Part shown: in pieces, positions 23,676 through 34,299 of the stretch | Layout of the letters: the number at the start of each line of letters is the position of its first letter | Numbering within the stretch: position 1 is the first letter of the stretch | DNA from: Fusarium oxysporum f. sp. lycopersici 4287 | Taxonomy: Eukaryota > Ascomycota > Sordariomycetes > Hypocreales > Nectriaceae | Assembly: GCF_000149955.1 (NCBI RefSeq) | Contig: NC_030991.1 | Span: 4,126,531 to 4,190,530 of the forward strand | Length of the DNA stretch: 64,000 nucleotides | Direction of reading: 5' to 3' | Position numbers and translations under genes: made by a program | Notes under the pieces: model-generated | What the model saw: the letters and a program-made list of their open reading frames with translations, nothing else | Databases searched by the model: none | Told to the model about the DNA's origin: nothing

Positions 23676-25884
23676 TGTGACATCTGTGTATAGATGAGTG
23701 TTGTGTCGAGAGTGGTACTGGTACAGTCGGTAAACGAGGAAACTCTAGCTATTGTATTTCCGTAGCTGTATCTTTTGTTCTGTACTTTTCTTGTACTTGC
23801 ATGGGCAAGAATTGATTTCGAAGGCGGGGATAGGGCTTCCTTGAGCGGAGGCTGGTAGTAATGTACATATGAGAAATAATGAAAGACGACTTGAAGCTGT
23901 TCGAAGCTGAATATCAGGCGATGGACTTGTAAACAAAGGGCGAGGGCAGAGACCGCAGGTGAGCGAGAGGAAGATATAAACTAAATACTCTTGTAGCTAT
24001 CAGCCATCTACAAACATTTGCATGATAGCCTTTTGCAGCATCGAGAACGCGCTGACTCTGAGGGGCAATACTAGCCTTGTACTAACGTGGAGGGCTAAGC
24101 CTACGGTAAACATCGTTGTTCCTCGGACCCTGCACGGAGCGCACAGGAGTAGTCCCACCATCCCTGTCTAGCGCGTGTATTCCCATCTTTTTGGTGAAAT
24201 ACGAGTGGCCTTCAATTTCGGTCGGGGCTATCAGGATACTTGTCTACAGTGCGTTTAGGAACCACATTCCGTCCCATGAATAATCGGTTCTTCGAGTTCA
24301 TAAACCTAATTGCTGCAGGTGAGGCGCCGGAGGGCCTCGCACGTTTCGAACAAGAGGGGTGCAGATGGATTAGAGTTAGAGAGTGGGCGTGAAATTCATT
24401 TCATAGTCGCTATATGATCCATATTTCGGCTATCCAGGGATGTGCAAACATGAAATGAAGGTGTGTCCAGCGCTAACTTTTCCCCTCGTCCTATGCCTCC
24501 TCTTTTATTCGACCATCTGCAATAGACACCTTCCCTGCTCCCGCCCCTCCGCACCCATTCCTTTACTTGGCTCCTCCACAAATGCAAGCGGTTAGAGAAG
24601 GTCCCTGCGCAAATGTTCTGTATCATTTAAACGATCGCTTTTATCTAAGCATGTAGGCAAGACGAAATAGACAGCTGGTTACCTGGAGCAATGTTGCGAG
24701 CTTCTGTACTATATTGGCCTGCTTCCAGTGCAGATGGCTGATTGAACGGGCACCGCTCTCAGACAACATGACGAAAAAACCACATCGTACTACAGTACTT
24801 TCGTGTACGGTTTCAATATCTCATAGGCAAAGAATCTAGCTAGCAGAGAGAAATCTTTCAGGGGCTTTGATAGACATGACTGTAGATAGGATATTGCAAG
24901 CAATGAGTCCGGAAGGTACTGTATTCTTCTGGCCCAAGGGAAGGTCGGAAGCTTCAGGTGGCAGGGGCAGTGGATCCCAAGGATTAGTTTGTGAAATGGT
25001 CAATTGGGGGCAGTAGTCCACACATACACAGATACCTCCGAACTGACTCATTCCCTTGCATATTATTCCCTCCATGCAATATGCTTACGAGCAGCTGATA
25101 TCCCCTCTTTGAAATACCAGTCCTCTTATCCTCCACTTCCACACCATCTCCATTTCTCTCCCTCGCTTGCAGCGGCTAATGCACGCCCTCCAGATCTACT
25201 TGGCTACGCTGAGCGGCCGCCATGATCAAGTCCTATGCGTGCACAGGTCCTGTAGACGGTAGTATCATCTGGCGTATATGCAGCATGTCAGTCGCACAAG
25301 GTCTAAGTCTAAAAAGACAAGGCGCCACACCGGTACCCTGGAACGTCTCTCAGCTAAATCGAACACGTAGGCGGTAGTGTTTGTTCAGGAGCTCATAGCG
25401 TACGACGGAATCCTAGTCATAGAATTGGCCGGTCCTTATATACCTTGGTTCCTTTATCACAATCACGAACATCGTTAGGTGGACCTCGTGTTTCCGGACA
25501 CCGTGTTTGATTGCGTCTCACGTCTGCTTTAACGCGCTCATCCCGATTGATTGTGGGAAGGATCATGAATAGAACACGCAAATCTTTTTTCCTTCTCCTA
25601 TTCGTTTCTTAAGGTTCAAGACAGTGATGTGAGCGGGGGAATACCGCAAACAGCGACGGAGCTGGTTTGTTCCAGACCCAGGTTTAATCTTCTTAGTGTT
25701 AAAGAAAACCCCGTAGCGCGAGCCTACTTACAAGTCTCAATCACCCTATTATACGTGCTTTAGGTACCTTAGAAGCTCCGCTATCACATAGCCAGGTGCC
25801 AGATGAGCTCTTATGCATCAACATCCAGGTGCTGCTTCCGAAGAAAAGAAGGAACGCAATGACCGTTGCGGCAGCATACTAAAC
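23676..25884. other. Intergenic region, 2.2 kb
   Basis: It holds the promoter of the bZIP gene (left) and the 3' flank of the next minus-strand gene (right). No gene is recognised; frames on both strands are short and uninformative. Confidence 0.45.
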
Positions 25885-27144
25885 TCAGACATACACAATG
25901 TTTTCCTCCTGCCACTTCAAAAAGTCACCAAGGTCATGGCCTAGGTTATAACCCATCGGTACTCTGTCCGAAAGAGGGCTTTCGTCGTCAACCATGAGCG
26001 GCATCATCGGGCTCGGTGGTAGACTCTCATCAGAGCTGTGGAATGAAGGGCGTTTGGGTCCCCCTTCGCAGAGCCATCGCTTCAGTCCTGTGTTTTTGAA
26101 GAACTTAACTTTTTCAAATGCCTGGCCGGGTTCTAGAGCGTTCCAGAACCCGGAAGGGAACTCGGCACCCACTGGGATGGGCAGGTTATTATCAATGTCG
26201 ATGGTGGAAGGCGTTGACGAGAGAGTGCTGTCTGACGACGGTCGCATCGACGGCCCAGGCCCAAACTCTAGCTCGGGCACGTCCTCGGTTACCAGCACCC
26301 CGTGTGTCTCAAAGCCAAACGTATCGAACCATGATATAATCTCCTCCATCTCCTCTTCATCTTGTTCTTTTGATATGTCTTGGAAGAAATCTCCCACCCC
26401 CCCTTGAATTGCTATCTGGAATGCTTCCCAGTCTAATGTGTCGTCCAAGGTCTCGATCCCTCTACCCACGTCAGCTTTGGAAAGAACAATGGGGCCATGA
26501 CGGAAAGAGGGTTGCGTGAGCGTATACGGCGTGCTCATGAGGTACATGCATTTATCATCTTTTCTGCTCTTCGTGTTGGTGGTTCCGAAGGCAGGAACAT
26601 CACTCAGCGGCTTTAATTCTGTCCTATCTGCTGCCGTCACCGTGATATCTGGTGGTGGTGGCAGTCTCTGAACGTTTTCTGCGCTCAAGCGAACAGAGTC
26701 TTTTGGGATAAGTCGTGGCAGGCTTTCTGGTGAAATGTTGTCTTTATCTTCGCCCCTCGGGATAGATTCATCGGACTCTGTTGACGCCACATGGCAGACC
26801 GAACCGATGAGGCACGGCTTTCTCATGGCTCCTTCCTTTAGATGTTGCTCAGCTTCTTGTGTCTTGGGCAGCATTACGATGGGGTCGTGTTTCAACATCT
26901 CATCTGTTTCAATTCCTCTGAAATGCTGGTCTGTCAGAACATCTGTCATGCTGTCCGGCAAAGTCCATCGCGGGGCACCGATTTCCATCTTAGAGATGGG
27001 ATGCCCGATAAGGTTCTTCTTCTTCCTTTGGGACTTTTTCGCTACCGATGTCCTCCTGTCTGGCAGCGAATGTTGAGACAAAGTCGGAGTAGATTCCCTG
27101 CTTCTCCACCTCAGATGTTTTCGGAAGCCCGTGGACAGAGGCAT
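25885..27144 (-). CDS. Unknown acidic protein, 419 aa, single exon
   Basis: The frame runs from ATG 27144 to 25885. A further in-frame ATG exists at 27225, but a TATAAA on the minus strand at about 27239-27234 would place transcription start near 27205, downstream of it, so 27144 is preferred. The N-terminus is basic with a likely nuclear signal (RRTSVAKKSQRKKKN, about residues 28-42). The middle is Pro/Ser-rich, and near residues 255-280 lies an acidic helix (EQDEEEMEEIISWFD). The C-terminal part has conserved-looking hydrophobic stretches (FPSGFWNALEPGQAFEKVKFF). No domain is recognised. It is probably a lineage-restricted cytosolic or nuclear protein. Confidence 0.75.
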   Translation of the reverse strand: MPLSTGFRKHLRWRSRESTPTLSQHSLPDRRTSVAKKSQRKKKNLIGHPISKMEIGAPRWTLPDSMTDVLTDQHFRGIETDEMLKHDPIVMLPKTQEAEQHLKEGAMRKPCLIGSVCHVASTESDESIPRGEDKDNISPESLPRLIPKDSVRLSAENVQRLPPPPDITVTAADRTELKPLSDVPAFGTTNTKSRKDDKCMYLMSTPYTLTQPSFRHGPIVLSKADVGRGIETLDDTLDWEAFQIAIQGGVGDFFQDISKEQDEEEMEEIISWFDTFGFETHGVLVTEDVPELEFGPGPSMRPSSDSTLSSTPSTIDIDNNLPIPVGAEFPSGFWNALEPGQAFEKVKFFKNTGLKRWLCEGGPKRPSFHSSDESLPPSPMMPLMVDDESPLSDRVPMGYNLGHDLGDFLKWQEENIVYV

Positions 27145-27233
27145 GGTGCTATGCAGTGTGTGTGAAATGGAAGGATTTCCGGTGGAGATGGATGAGAAGG
27201 TCAGGTAGGCCCCCGCGATGCACATTGGGTTGG

Positions 27234-27239
27234 TTTATA
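27234..27239 (-). promoter_or_regulatory. TATA box for the 419-aa protein gene
   Basis: TATAAA read on the minus strand, 90 bases before the ATG at 27144. It supports the shorter start for that gene. Confidence 0.45.
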
Positions 27240-28184
27240 TGCAATCCTCGAGCTTTTGAACTAAATGGCCAGCGTTGTCTGTCATATGTCATGACAAGAC
27301 TTTGGCCGGTACATATCGGCTGTGTCGGTTGCCAACCGGTCAACTTGACCAACCAAGAGTTGAGACCCCATGCGAGATCCTCGTAGAAGGTTAATGTCCT
27401 TCCTGGCGGGATCGAGGGTTGTTAATTAGAACCATTTGTTAACCAAAGAAGAGGGCGTAAGCACAGGACAGTTTTGGGTAGGTTTAGGTGGGAACCCTGT
27501 AAGAAACATAACTCTATATCGTGAGCAGGGCATCCAGCCATGCTCAGGGCTTCCGGCCAGCATTTTGATTTGCAGACATACGTACCGTCAAGAGTCTTAA
27601 CTACCCGGCAGACAAAGCCTAAGTGTGGCAGCGAGTCTTGTTTCGCGGCGCTACTCTGTAGGCCAATTTCACATTTGCTTTTCACACTTCTGCTTTCCAT
27701 TCTTCGTTTCACCTCCTAAAATAGCAAGCGCCGACTTTGAACAGGTGACGGGACCTCAAATTGACTGGATGCGTGGTGGTTCCCGAAGCCTCGAGCTTAG
27801 AGTGTCATCAAAGACAGTTGTTCCTCGTAACAATCGCACGACTGCGACAGATCTATAAGCCTGTCGAGAGCCTAATGCGGGGAGTCTGTAAGGCCAGGGC
27901 GATAACGATGCAACCTTTTCTCATCAAAAGCACACGTCACAAGGCCATTGGAGCCCTGCTCATCAAGTATGTGGCCAAAATCAGCGATCATTAAGCACTT
28001 CTTTTGAGAGACATGCAAAAAAGAAGAAAATATGAAGCCACCGTCTGATTATCCTACACATAGAGAAATCATCTAAAGAAGGTTTGCTTTATTATTTGGG
28101 TCTTCCAAATACATAATTTAACAACGAAAGTCACAGCCACAGCTTCTTACACTGATATTCAGAGGCTCTACGTCGCTCTCGTTA
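27240..28184. other. Intergenic region with one copy of a dispersed repeat
   Basis: No gene recognised. About 85 bases at 27680-27765 resemble 55385-55468 (see the repeat entry). Short frames on both strands lack support. Confidence 0.4.
27680..27765 (+). repeat. Dispersed repeat, copy 1 (second copy near 55385-55468)
   Basis: The two segments share CTCCTGCTTTGCATT-like, CGCCTAAAATAGCAA-like and CCTGAAATTGAC-like blocks in the same order and spacing, with scattered substitutions. They lie 27.7 kb apart and outside recognised genes, so they may be ends or fragments of one old element. Confidence 0.45.
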
Positions 28185-28951
28185 TCATAGCATAGCCCGC
28201 GATCCTGGTCCTCCAAAGATGGGCCGATTCGTACGATAGTAAAAAGCCTGCAGACCTTGAATCGTACGCTCAGGAGCGTTGCCAAATCGAGCAGCAAATT
28301 TCTGCTGGATGCAACCCCAGTTCATATTCCTCTCACGCAAGGCAATGATAAAATCGCGCTCCTTTGATGTGTATTTCTGATTGATATGACGGATTTTCCT
28401 CCCAGGAGGCGGGCTCGGATAGTAACTGCTATCTAGCAGGCCTTGGCGGGATGGAGTGCTGTCATCATTACCGAAGCGCGCGTCTGGCCTACCACACAGT
28501 CTTTTCCCTCGGTACAGAGAGCAACCGGTAGAGAAAGGGCATCGTCTGGGGCTGGCTGAGCCTTCTGTAGAACGGCCATGGGTTACAGATGGAGGAGTTG
28601 AAGTCTCCATAGGCCCATGCGCTCGAATGAGGGCCTGTACATCTTGGTCGAATTCCGCCAGACTAGGAAGTTTTATGGAGAAGTTTCCTTGAGCTGAGTC
28701 GAGATTCTGCAGTCCTGGAAATGTTGCTACCCCTTGAAGCGTTGTTAGTCTCTGATTGCTGGGTTGGAAAGATGGAGCTCGTCAGGCAAAGACAGGAGCT
28801 TACCTTCAATGTCCACTACGGGGCTTCCCGAGATCGAAGTTGGAGGAGTCCAGGGTGGTGTCGAAAGCTTATCAGTGCGTAGCGAGTCTGAATGTTCTCC
28901 TGAAAGGCTTTTAGAACCGACTCTTCTATCGACGAGTGGACGAATGCTCAT
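28185..28951 (-). CDS. Myb/SANT-like small protein, 231 aa
   Basis: Exons 28951-28804 and 28732-28185 are joined across a 71-nt phase-1 intron (GTAAGC donor, ACTAAC branch, CAAG acceptor). The N-terminal two thirds are Ser/Pro-rich and likely disordered. Residues about 170-220 form a compact helical region beginning KYTSKERDFIIALRERNMNW, with spaced tryptophan and hydrophobic residues and an R-T-I-Q-G segment, resembling the Myb/SANT-like helix-turn-helix found in many short fungal proteins. The protein ends soon after. A nuclear DNA- or histone-tail-binding role is likely by resemblance; targets are unknown. Confidence 0.75.
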
Positions 28952-29664
28952 ATTGATGACAGTTGATCAACAAAATACATGGGGCGAGGAAAATGGCCGC
29001 AGCTTTGTGATGACATGGAATTGTTCATTGTAATTCAGACGGAAAATAGTTCGCCTGTCGAGGAATTACTACTTATACGTGGATACCACATGAGCTTGGC
29101 TCATCTCCGCCCATTCGATGCCGCCCATTTTGTGTGTGCAGCACTGCTCTCTTCGGCTGTAATGCGAGTCTCTGCAAGGATGCACGGACAGGCCTTAATT
29201 GGGCAAGTGGGCCCTGTTGCTCGAGTTCACATATAGGCGTGTAACAATAAGCTATGCGGGGACGCTACCAGCGAAACACGCTGGCTATCTAACTGGTTTT
29301 TTTGTAGCCATGAGTGGGCCAGAGAAACAATTGATAAGGGCAAAGATTAAGGGTTTTGATTAGCCCATTGGCTATTCTTGATTATGACCGAGGAGGTTCA
29401 TTTGTCTCGCAGCACATCTTTGATTCCTCTAAACGGACCGACCTCCACCGCAGTGAACTGACTAGATCAGAACTCCTCGTAAAGCTGCTCTACTCTACGA
29501 CTGTGCGACGAACATTGGGATAGTTTGATTTGTGTGAAAATCGTGAAAATCGGGAAAATAAGTAAATAAATAAATAATAAAATAAAACCCAAGGGTTGAC
29601 TATACTATATAAGAAGCAAGGATCCGAAAGAAATCGCTGCTTCATTGCTTCTCCTGTCAAGTAC
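28952..29664. other. Divergent promoter region between Myb-like and flavin monooxygenase genes
   Basis: About 0.7 kb shared by two divergently transcribed genes. The TATATAAG at 29606-29613 belongs to the monooxygenase. An A-rich stretch (aaataaataaataataa) lies just before it at about 29561-29586. Confidence 0.5.
29606..29613 (+). promoter_or_regulatory. TATA box of the flavin monooxygenase gene
   Basis: TATATAAG lies 70 bases before the ATG at 29676. Expected transcription start is near 29638, before the short upstream ORF. Confidence 0.5.
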
Positions 29665-29679
29665 ATGATTCGAAAATGA
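29665..29679 (+). promoter_or_regulatory. Four-codon upstream ORF overlapping the main start (ATGA)
   Basis: ATG ATT CGA AAA TGA at 29665-29679 ends in a stop that overlaps the main ATG (29676-29678) by the ATGA arrangement. This is the same geometry as upstream of the JmjC-like gene at 17107. Confidence 0.5.
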
Positions 29680-31655
29680 AAGTCGCAGTAATCGGCGGCG
29701 GTCCGTCAGGCCTTGTTACGCTCAAGTACCTGGTTCGAGCACACCTGAATCTGGACTGTGAGCCCATTGAAGCTCGGCTCTTTGAACTGGAAGATAGCGT
29801 CGGCGGTGCTTTCGCTCATCGAACATACGAGGATGCAGAGGTCAGTACAGGGTGTATCTCTATGGCTGGAACGTATGAGCTAATTGACAAATGATGACCA
29901 TCTCAGCTTGTATCCTCGAAACAGCTCACCACGTTTTCTGATTTCCGCTGTCGCGTTGATCGGGACTTTCTTAGTGCGAGCGACTACGTCCAATACCTTC
30001 GTGACTACTGCTCATACTTTCGATTATGGCCTAGCATTGAGCTTGGAGCCAAGGTTCGCAGCGTACGAGCCCACTCTTCTCAAGGCTATGTGATTGAGTA
30101 CGACAAGAAGAGCAGCGAACTCTTTAGGTGGAGATGCGACGCAGTTGCAGTATGCGCAGGCCTGCACAGAGAGCCAAACTTGCCGATCATCCCAGGACTA
30201 AACTATGTGCCTGAGGTTATGCATTCGTCTGACTTCAAGACCAGAAGCCAGTTCGGGATAAACAAGACAGTCATGATCATCGGGTCTGGTGAGACTGGCG
30301 CTGATGTAGCCTATCTCGCTGTGAACTCGCCTACAAAGCAAGTCTTGATGTGCCATAAGGATGGCTTCCATTTCGCACCCAAGGTTGCTCATTCTGTCTA
30401 CGTATAAGTGAGGATAAAATAACCATACTAATGGATATACAGCGAAACCCAGGGCCGATATTGCTTCCTATCTTGGGCCGGAAGCCCAACCCCAACGAAC
30501 CCGGCATTCCCATTGACGTTAGCCGTGCCAACCTCTTTGACACGACCTATGTTCACCAAGCCCTACGCAACAGTATGATTCTCTGGGAGTACTACAACTA
30601 CTATATTAAGGCACTTCTGTGGGTTTGCTCTGGTACCACGTCAGGAATGGACCAGTGGGTAGGTGAAATTAGCCAGGCGCGTCACCATCCATCAAAGAGT
30701 ATGTAAATCACCAAACCGTCCTGCCATACTGCCTTTTTCTTTAACCCCCCTTCCTTTTTTTTTTTGTTTTGTTTTTCCTTTTTTGAGCTCTTGGCTTCTC
30801 GTTTCTCACACTGTTGTAGTCTTTTTCAACAAATCAATGAAAGTCTGCCCATACCTTAGTTTGCCTTATCGCCCTCGACAACCAGGCCCATCTCTGTGGT
30901 TATATGCCTTGAGATCTGCTTTTGTGCAAACGCCGATTCCCGACACTCATGGAAGGCAGGTAGATCTTGCACCTTTACCAAAGAGGATCAACGAGAGTGG
31001 CGTGGTTGAATTTGTTGACAATGGTCGGCCGGAGTATGATCGACTCAAATTTCGAACCATTCAGCCTGACGTGATCGTTTTATGTACTGGCTACCAGCAG
31101 ACCTTTCCCTTTCTCGACAATACCCACAAGACCAGTACCCATCACTTATCGTCGTATGTTCGTGGTATCTGGAGGCGAGATGAGCCCGCCATGGGATTCA
31201 TTGGGTTTGTCAGGCCATCTTTGGGTGCCATACCACCGCTTGCAGAGATGCAAGCCCAGCTGTGGGTGTTGAACCTTATGGCACCGCACAAACTATCCAA
31301 ACCGAAAGCTGAGGATGAAATACACTATAAGCTTCACAGTAAATATGACGACAGGGTCACATACGGTGTCGATCACGAGAGTTATGCGTACCAGCTAGCT
31401 ATGGATATGAACTCGGCGCCCGGGATCGTAGATATCTGGAGAATCACGCAAACGATTCATATCACGTCCTTGTATCGCCTATTGATCATATGGGCTTTCG
31501 GAGCCCATTTTAACACAAAATTCAGGCTCATAGGTCCGTGGGCCTGGGAAGGTGCTATGGAAGTCTTAGTGTCGGAGGAGCTTTGGCATACTATTACACG
31601 AAGGCCGGTATTGTTTGGTGAGACTCTTAATTCATCGGTGCTGGTTCAAGGCTAA
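29676..31655 (+). CDS. Flavin-containing (dimethylaniline-type) monooxygenase, 577 aa
   Basis: An FAD/NADPH-dependent monooxygenase that would oxygenate N, S or carbonyl groups of small molecules. Exons are 29676-29840, 29907-30383, 30443-30698 and 30820-31655. The last three boundaries restore the family-typical reading LLPILGRKP and FFNKSMKVCPY. Intron 2 is ambiguous: the donor GTTGCT at 30384 gives a 59-nt intron; GTATAA at 30402 also keeps frame but leaves only 41 nt. Residues 7-12 are the FAD Rossmann motif (GGGPSG) and 181-186 the NADPH motif (GSGETG). PEVMHSSDF precedes the latter where the FMO-identifying sequence is expected. VIVLCTGYQQTFPFL is the C-terminal FAD-site motif. A hydrophobic stretch near the end (SLYRLLIIWAFGAHF) may associate with membrane. 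It may belong to a metabolic unit with the nearby bZIP gene, but no synthase is seen. Confidence 0.9.
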
Positions 31656-32737
31656 TTGATTAGGGCATCTCCTGGTTTCGATTCTGCCAATGGCAATTTT
31701 TGGCCCTCTGAGTATGGCGTTTTTTATTTATCATTCTCTATTGAGTTATTGGCAATCTTTGGAACTTCACTTGTTGTAAAAGAAAAATAAAAAAGAAGAA
31801 AAAAAGAGGAAAAAAAGGAACCGATTGTGGCGCTGAGATTCTATTCCTGGGCTTGTAAAATGCCCGCTAGCCATTTGTTTGCACAGAGTACACGGCCGGC
31901 CCCGGCCGATGGGCACAACCCAATCGGCATGATAAACATCATGCGCTTCTTTATTGGTCAGGACAAAGAGTCCCTTCAAAATGGGTAGAAGAGTGCTGGA
32001 TCATTGATTATTGGGATCAAGGGGAGTGGAGCATCTCCAAAGTCAGAACGGAAGAGCTCCTCTTGACTGAATGAGTTTGGTTGTAAAAGCGGGCCTATCA
32101 TGGAGCGCCGAGTTCACCGCCGAGTTCACATTCTTATGTGAGCTCGTCCTAGTTCGGTGGGTCTGAGTGGTGGCTCACAGCTTTAGCTTTGACGGATCCC
32201 TGACCACCCAACAATTCAATGAGTCGATGAAACATACCCTCATCCAGTACCTAGGTAGTCTTGCTAGCCTCAATCAATCTCCAAACGCTAACGCCAAATA
32301 TATACCGAAACAGTGGCCCCAACGACCATACCTATCATTTATTGCCATGCATGATGATCCTTATCACCAAGGCAGGAGAAACCATGAGGCTCCTCCCGAC
32401 CAAAGTAAGGGCACATAAACAAGCCTTGGGGTTCAATTTCATAATGAATGTAAGACCAAATGCCTAGTTAATAGCATTCTTAAGAAGATTTATACTAAGA
32501 ATCCTCCTTTCAATTAGAAAATCTTCTCAAGTCTTTCAGTGCCATTATGTGCTAATATTATCAGAGAATCCGAGATTTCGGGCCTCATTATAACCGAAAA
32601 CATTGATCGATTCATAGATTAAGTTGTCCATGAGAAGGAATATACCGTTTCAATCAAGGTTTCTTGGAAAGACGGCAACATTAGCTGGGTAGAGAAACGC
32701 CGTCTTCATAATCATGCGCCTAATCTACTTTCTAAGT
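31656..32737. other. Intergenic region with decayed sequence
   Basis: It contains an A-rich tract at 31775-31820 and short broken frames. The plus frame at 32167-32418 and the pieces around 32600-32830 read partly protein-like (KVSWKDGNISWVEKRRLHNH) but are interrupted by stops. They may belong to the same decayed element as the chromodomain-like fragment that follows. Confidence 0.35.
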
Positions 32738-32945
32738 TTGGGCGGATCGTGGACGTTGTGACTCCGCAACAGGTCTCCACCTATACCATGTTTTTGAAAT
32801 CTCTCAACACCGTACCAAAAAGAGTAAGACGGAACGTAGGTTTGCATGGGTAGGATTTCCCGAGGAAAAGGAAGTTACTTGGGAGAACGCCGGCAAGATC
32901 GAAGAAATTGCCCCAGGCGTTGTCGAGGAGTGTAAGTCAAACTAG
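32738..32945 (+). pseudogene. Chromodomain-like gene fragment
   Basis: After a stop at about 32735-32737 a frame without ATG runs to TAG at 32943-32945. It reads YHVFEISQHRTKK, then FAWVGFPEEKEVTWENAGKI, then a short acidic helix. This follows the chromodomain plan (Y-x-V-E-x-I, basic loop, W-K/V-G-x-P-E-E-x-x-T-W-E, helix). The third element has F-A-W-V-G-F where family members often have L-V-K-W-K-G-Y, so one aromatic-cage position may differ. Upstream sequence is broken. It may be the tail of a chromovirus-type retrotransposon integrase or of a lost chromatin protein; no integrase core or LTR could be seen. Confidence 0.45.
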
Positions 32946-32995
32946 GAATAAGCCCTATAGAAGCTATTACATTTGAAAACTCCTTTGCCCGACCA

Positions 32996-34299
32996 TTACC
33001 GGCTTCTTACGCTGCCAACAGGCAGGTGCGAGGTGTCTGCAGAGTGGCCCACGTCACGCCGACGAGAATATACGCCAAGCTCTTCATCTGTGCCGGCATA
33101 GCCTTGTCGTCCAATACCAGCCCAGAAGGCGCGCTCGTCGCTACGAGGGCCCCAAGCCCAACCCGCACCAGCGCGAATGGGCAAGTGATAGTATCGGAAA
33201 GCAAAGATCGAGGCAGTGAAACCCATCAAGTAGCCGAAGAGAATATCAAAGCCGTGATGACGGCGGTCGTGCCAACGAGAACCGGCGATGAAGATTGAGA
33301 CACCAAAGGGCAGAAGGCCAAGAGCAAGGAGGTAGATTGGGGGCGCCGCAGCTTGGCGACGCAGAGACTGGACCTTGGTGTTGTCTTGTCCTACGTGTTC
33401 TTTTGTAGGAGTGGAAGAAAAGGAGCCATCAAGACCACGGGTGCGCGAGAGCTCATAGTGATCGACAACGGGATCAGTGTGGATTTGGGAGGGGAATGCC
33501 GCATGGCTGGCCGCTCCTGCGGCAGAAGCAGCGGGCGGCAGGATGAAAGGAAGAGTAATGGCAAACTTGCTCGCCATAAAGAGCGAGGCATAGATGAGAC
33601 CTCCAGCGGCGGCGGATGAGTGGCCACTAGGATATGAGCGGAAGCCGTCGTCGATCTTGTACTTGTCTGTCTGCCGGCAGATGTCGGCCGAGACCAGCTG
33701 CCCTGTCATGCTCTGCCATTTAAAACCACCGACGAGATACCTGTCGATATTGCCCCAGTCGGGATCGCACCGGGATAGGAGATCGGGTCGGGGCTTGCCA
33801 AACAGGTTCTTCATAGAACTGGTAAAGAACCATGACAGCGCCAGGGATAGAACAAGGCCGAGGAGACCGACATGGAGCTCCCAGAGCTTGCGCTGCCAGA
33901 TTAGAGTCTTTGGTGTTCCCTTGGGTACGGTCATGCCAGGAACAAGGATCAAGGAGACGACGACAACAATGACAAAGGGGACGCCAACGGCGAGGACGAA
34001 GAGGAGGTACGCAGGGACGAGTTCATGTTCGGCGAAGGGATATCTACGAATGATGTTAGCTTGCAGGCATTAACTGGGAGCTATGAATATCTGACGTACG
34101 AGATACTGGCATCAATAAGTGAAAAGGGTCGCTTAGTAGGTGCAATACGATCGAGCCAACCTCCAATGCCGACAAAGGCAAAGCAAATGATCCAGTCGAA
34201 GAGGTAGGACAAGACGAGTCGGACAGGAAAGCGACGACCTAGCAAACCACTAGATAAGGTTCCTAAACTTGAGCCGCCCATCTTGTGATAGGAATGCAT
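32996..34299 (-). CDS. PAP2-family lipid phosphate phosphatase (Dpp1/Lpp1-like)
   Basis: An integral membrane enzyme that removes phosphate from phosphatidate, lysophosphatidate or diacylglycerol pyrophosphate. Exons 34299-34100 and 34043-32996 are joined across a 56-nt phase-2 intron (donor GTACGT, acceptor CGTAG), giving 415 aa. A second ATG at residue 7 (34281) has the better context (CAAGATGG), so 409 aa is equally likely. The three catalytic motifs are complete: KNLFGKPRP (about 145-153), PSGHSS (205-210) and SRWHDRRHHGFD (322-333), which provides the His nucleophile and Asp. Six hydrophobic segments fit the family. A longer than usual loop (about 235-295, Ala-rich then KEHVGQD) lies between motifs 2 and 3. 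Confidence 0.93.

Noticed and set aside
31767..31979. Minus-strand 70-codon frame with a CTLC motif beside the monooxygenase 3' end
   Set aside because: It ends in a poly-Phe tail produced by an A-rich tract, stands alone and lies in the expected 3' UTR region; the cysteine pair alone is not enough.
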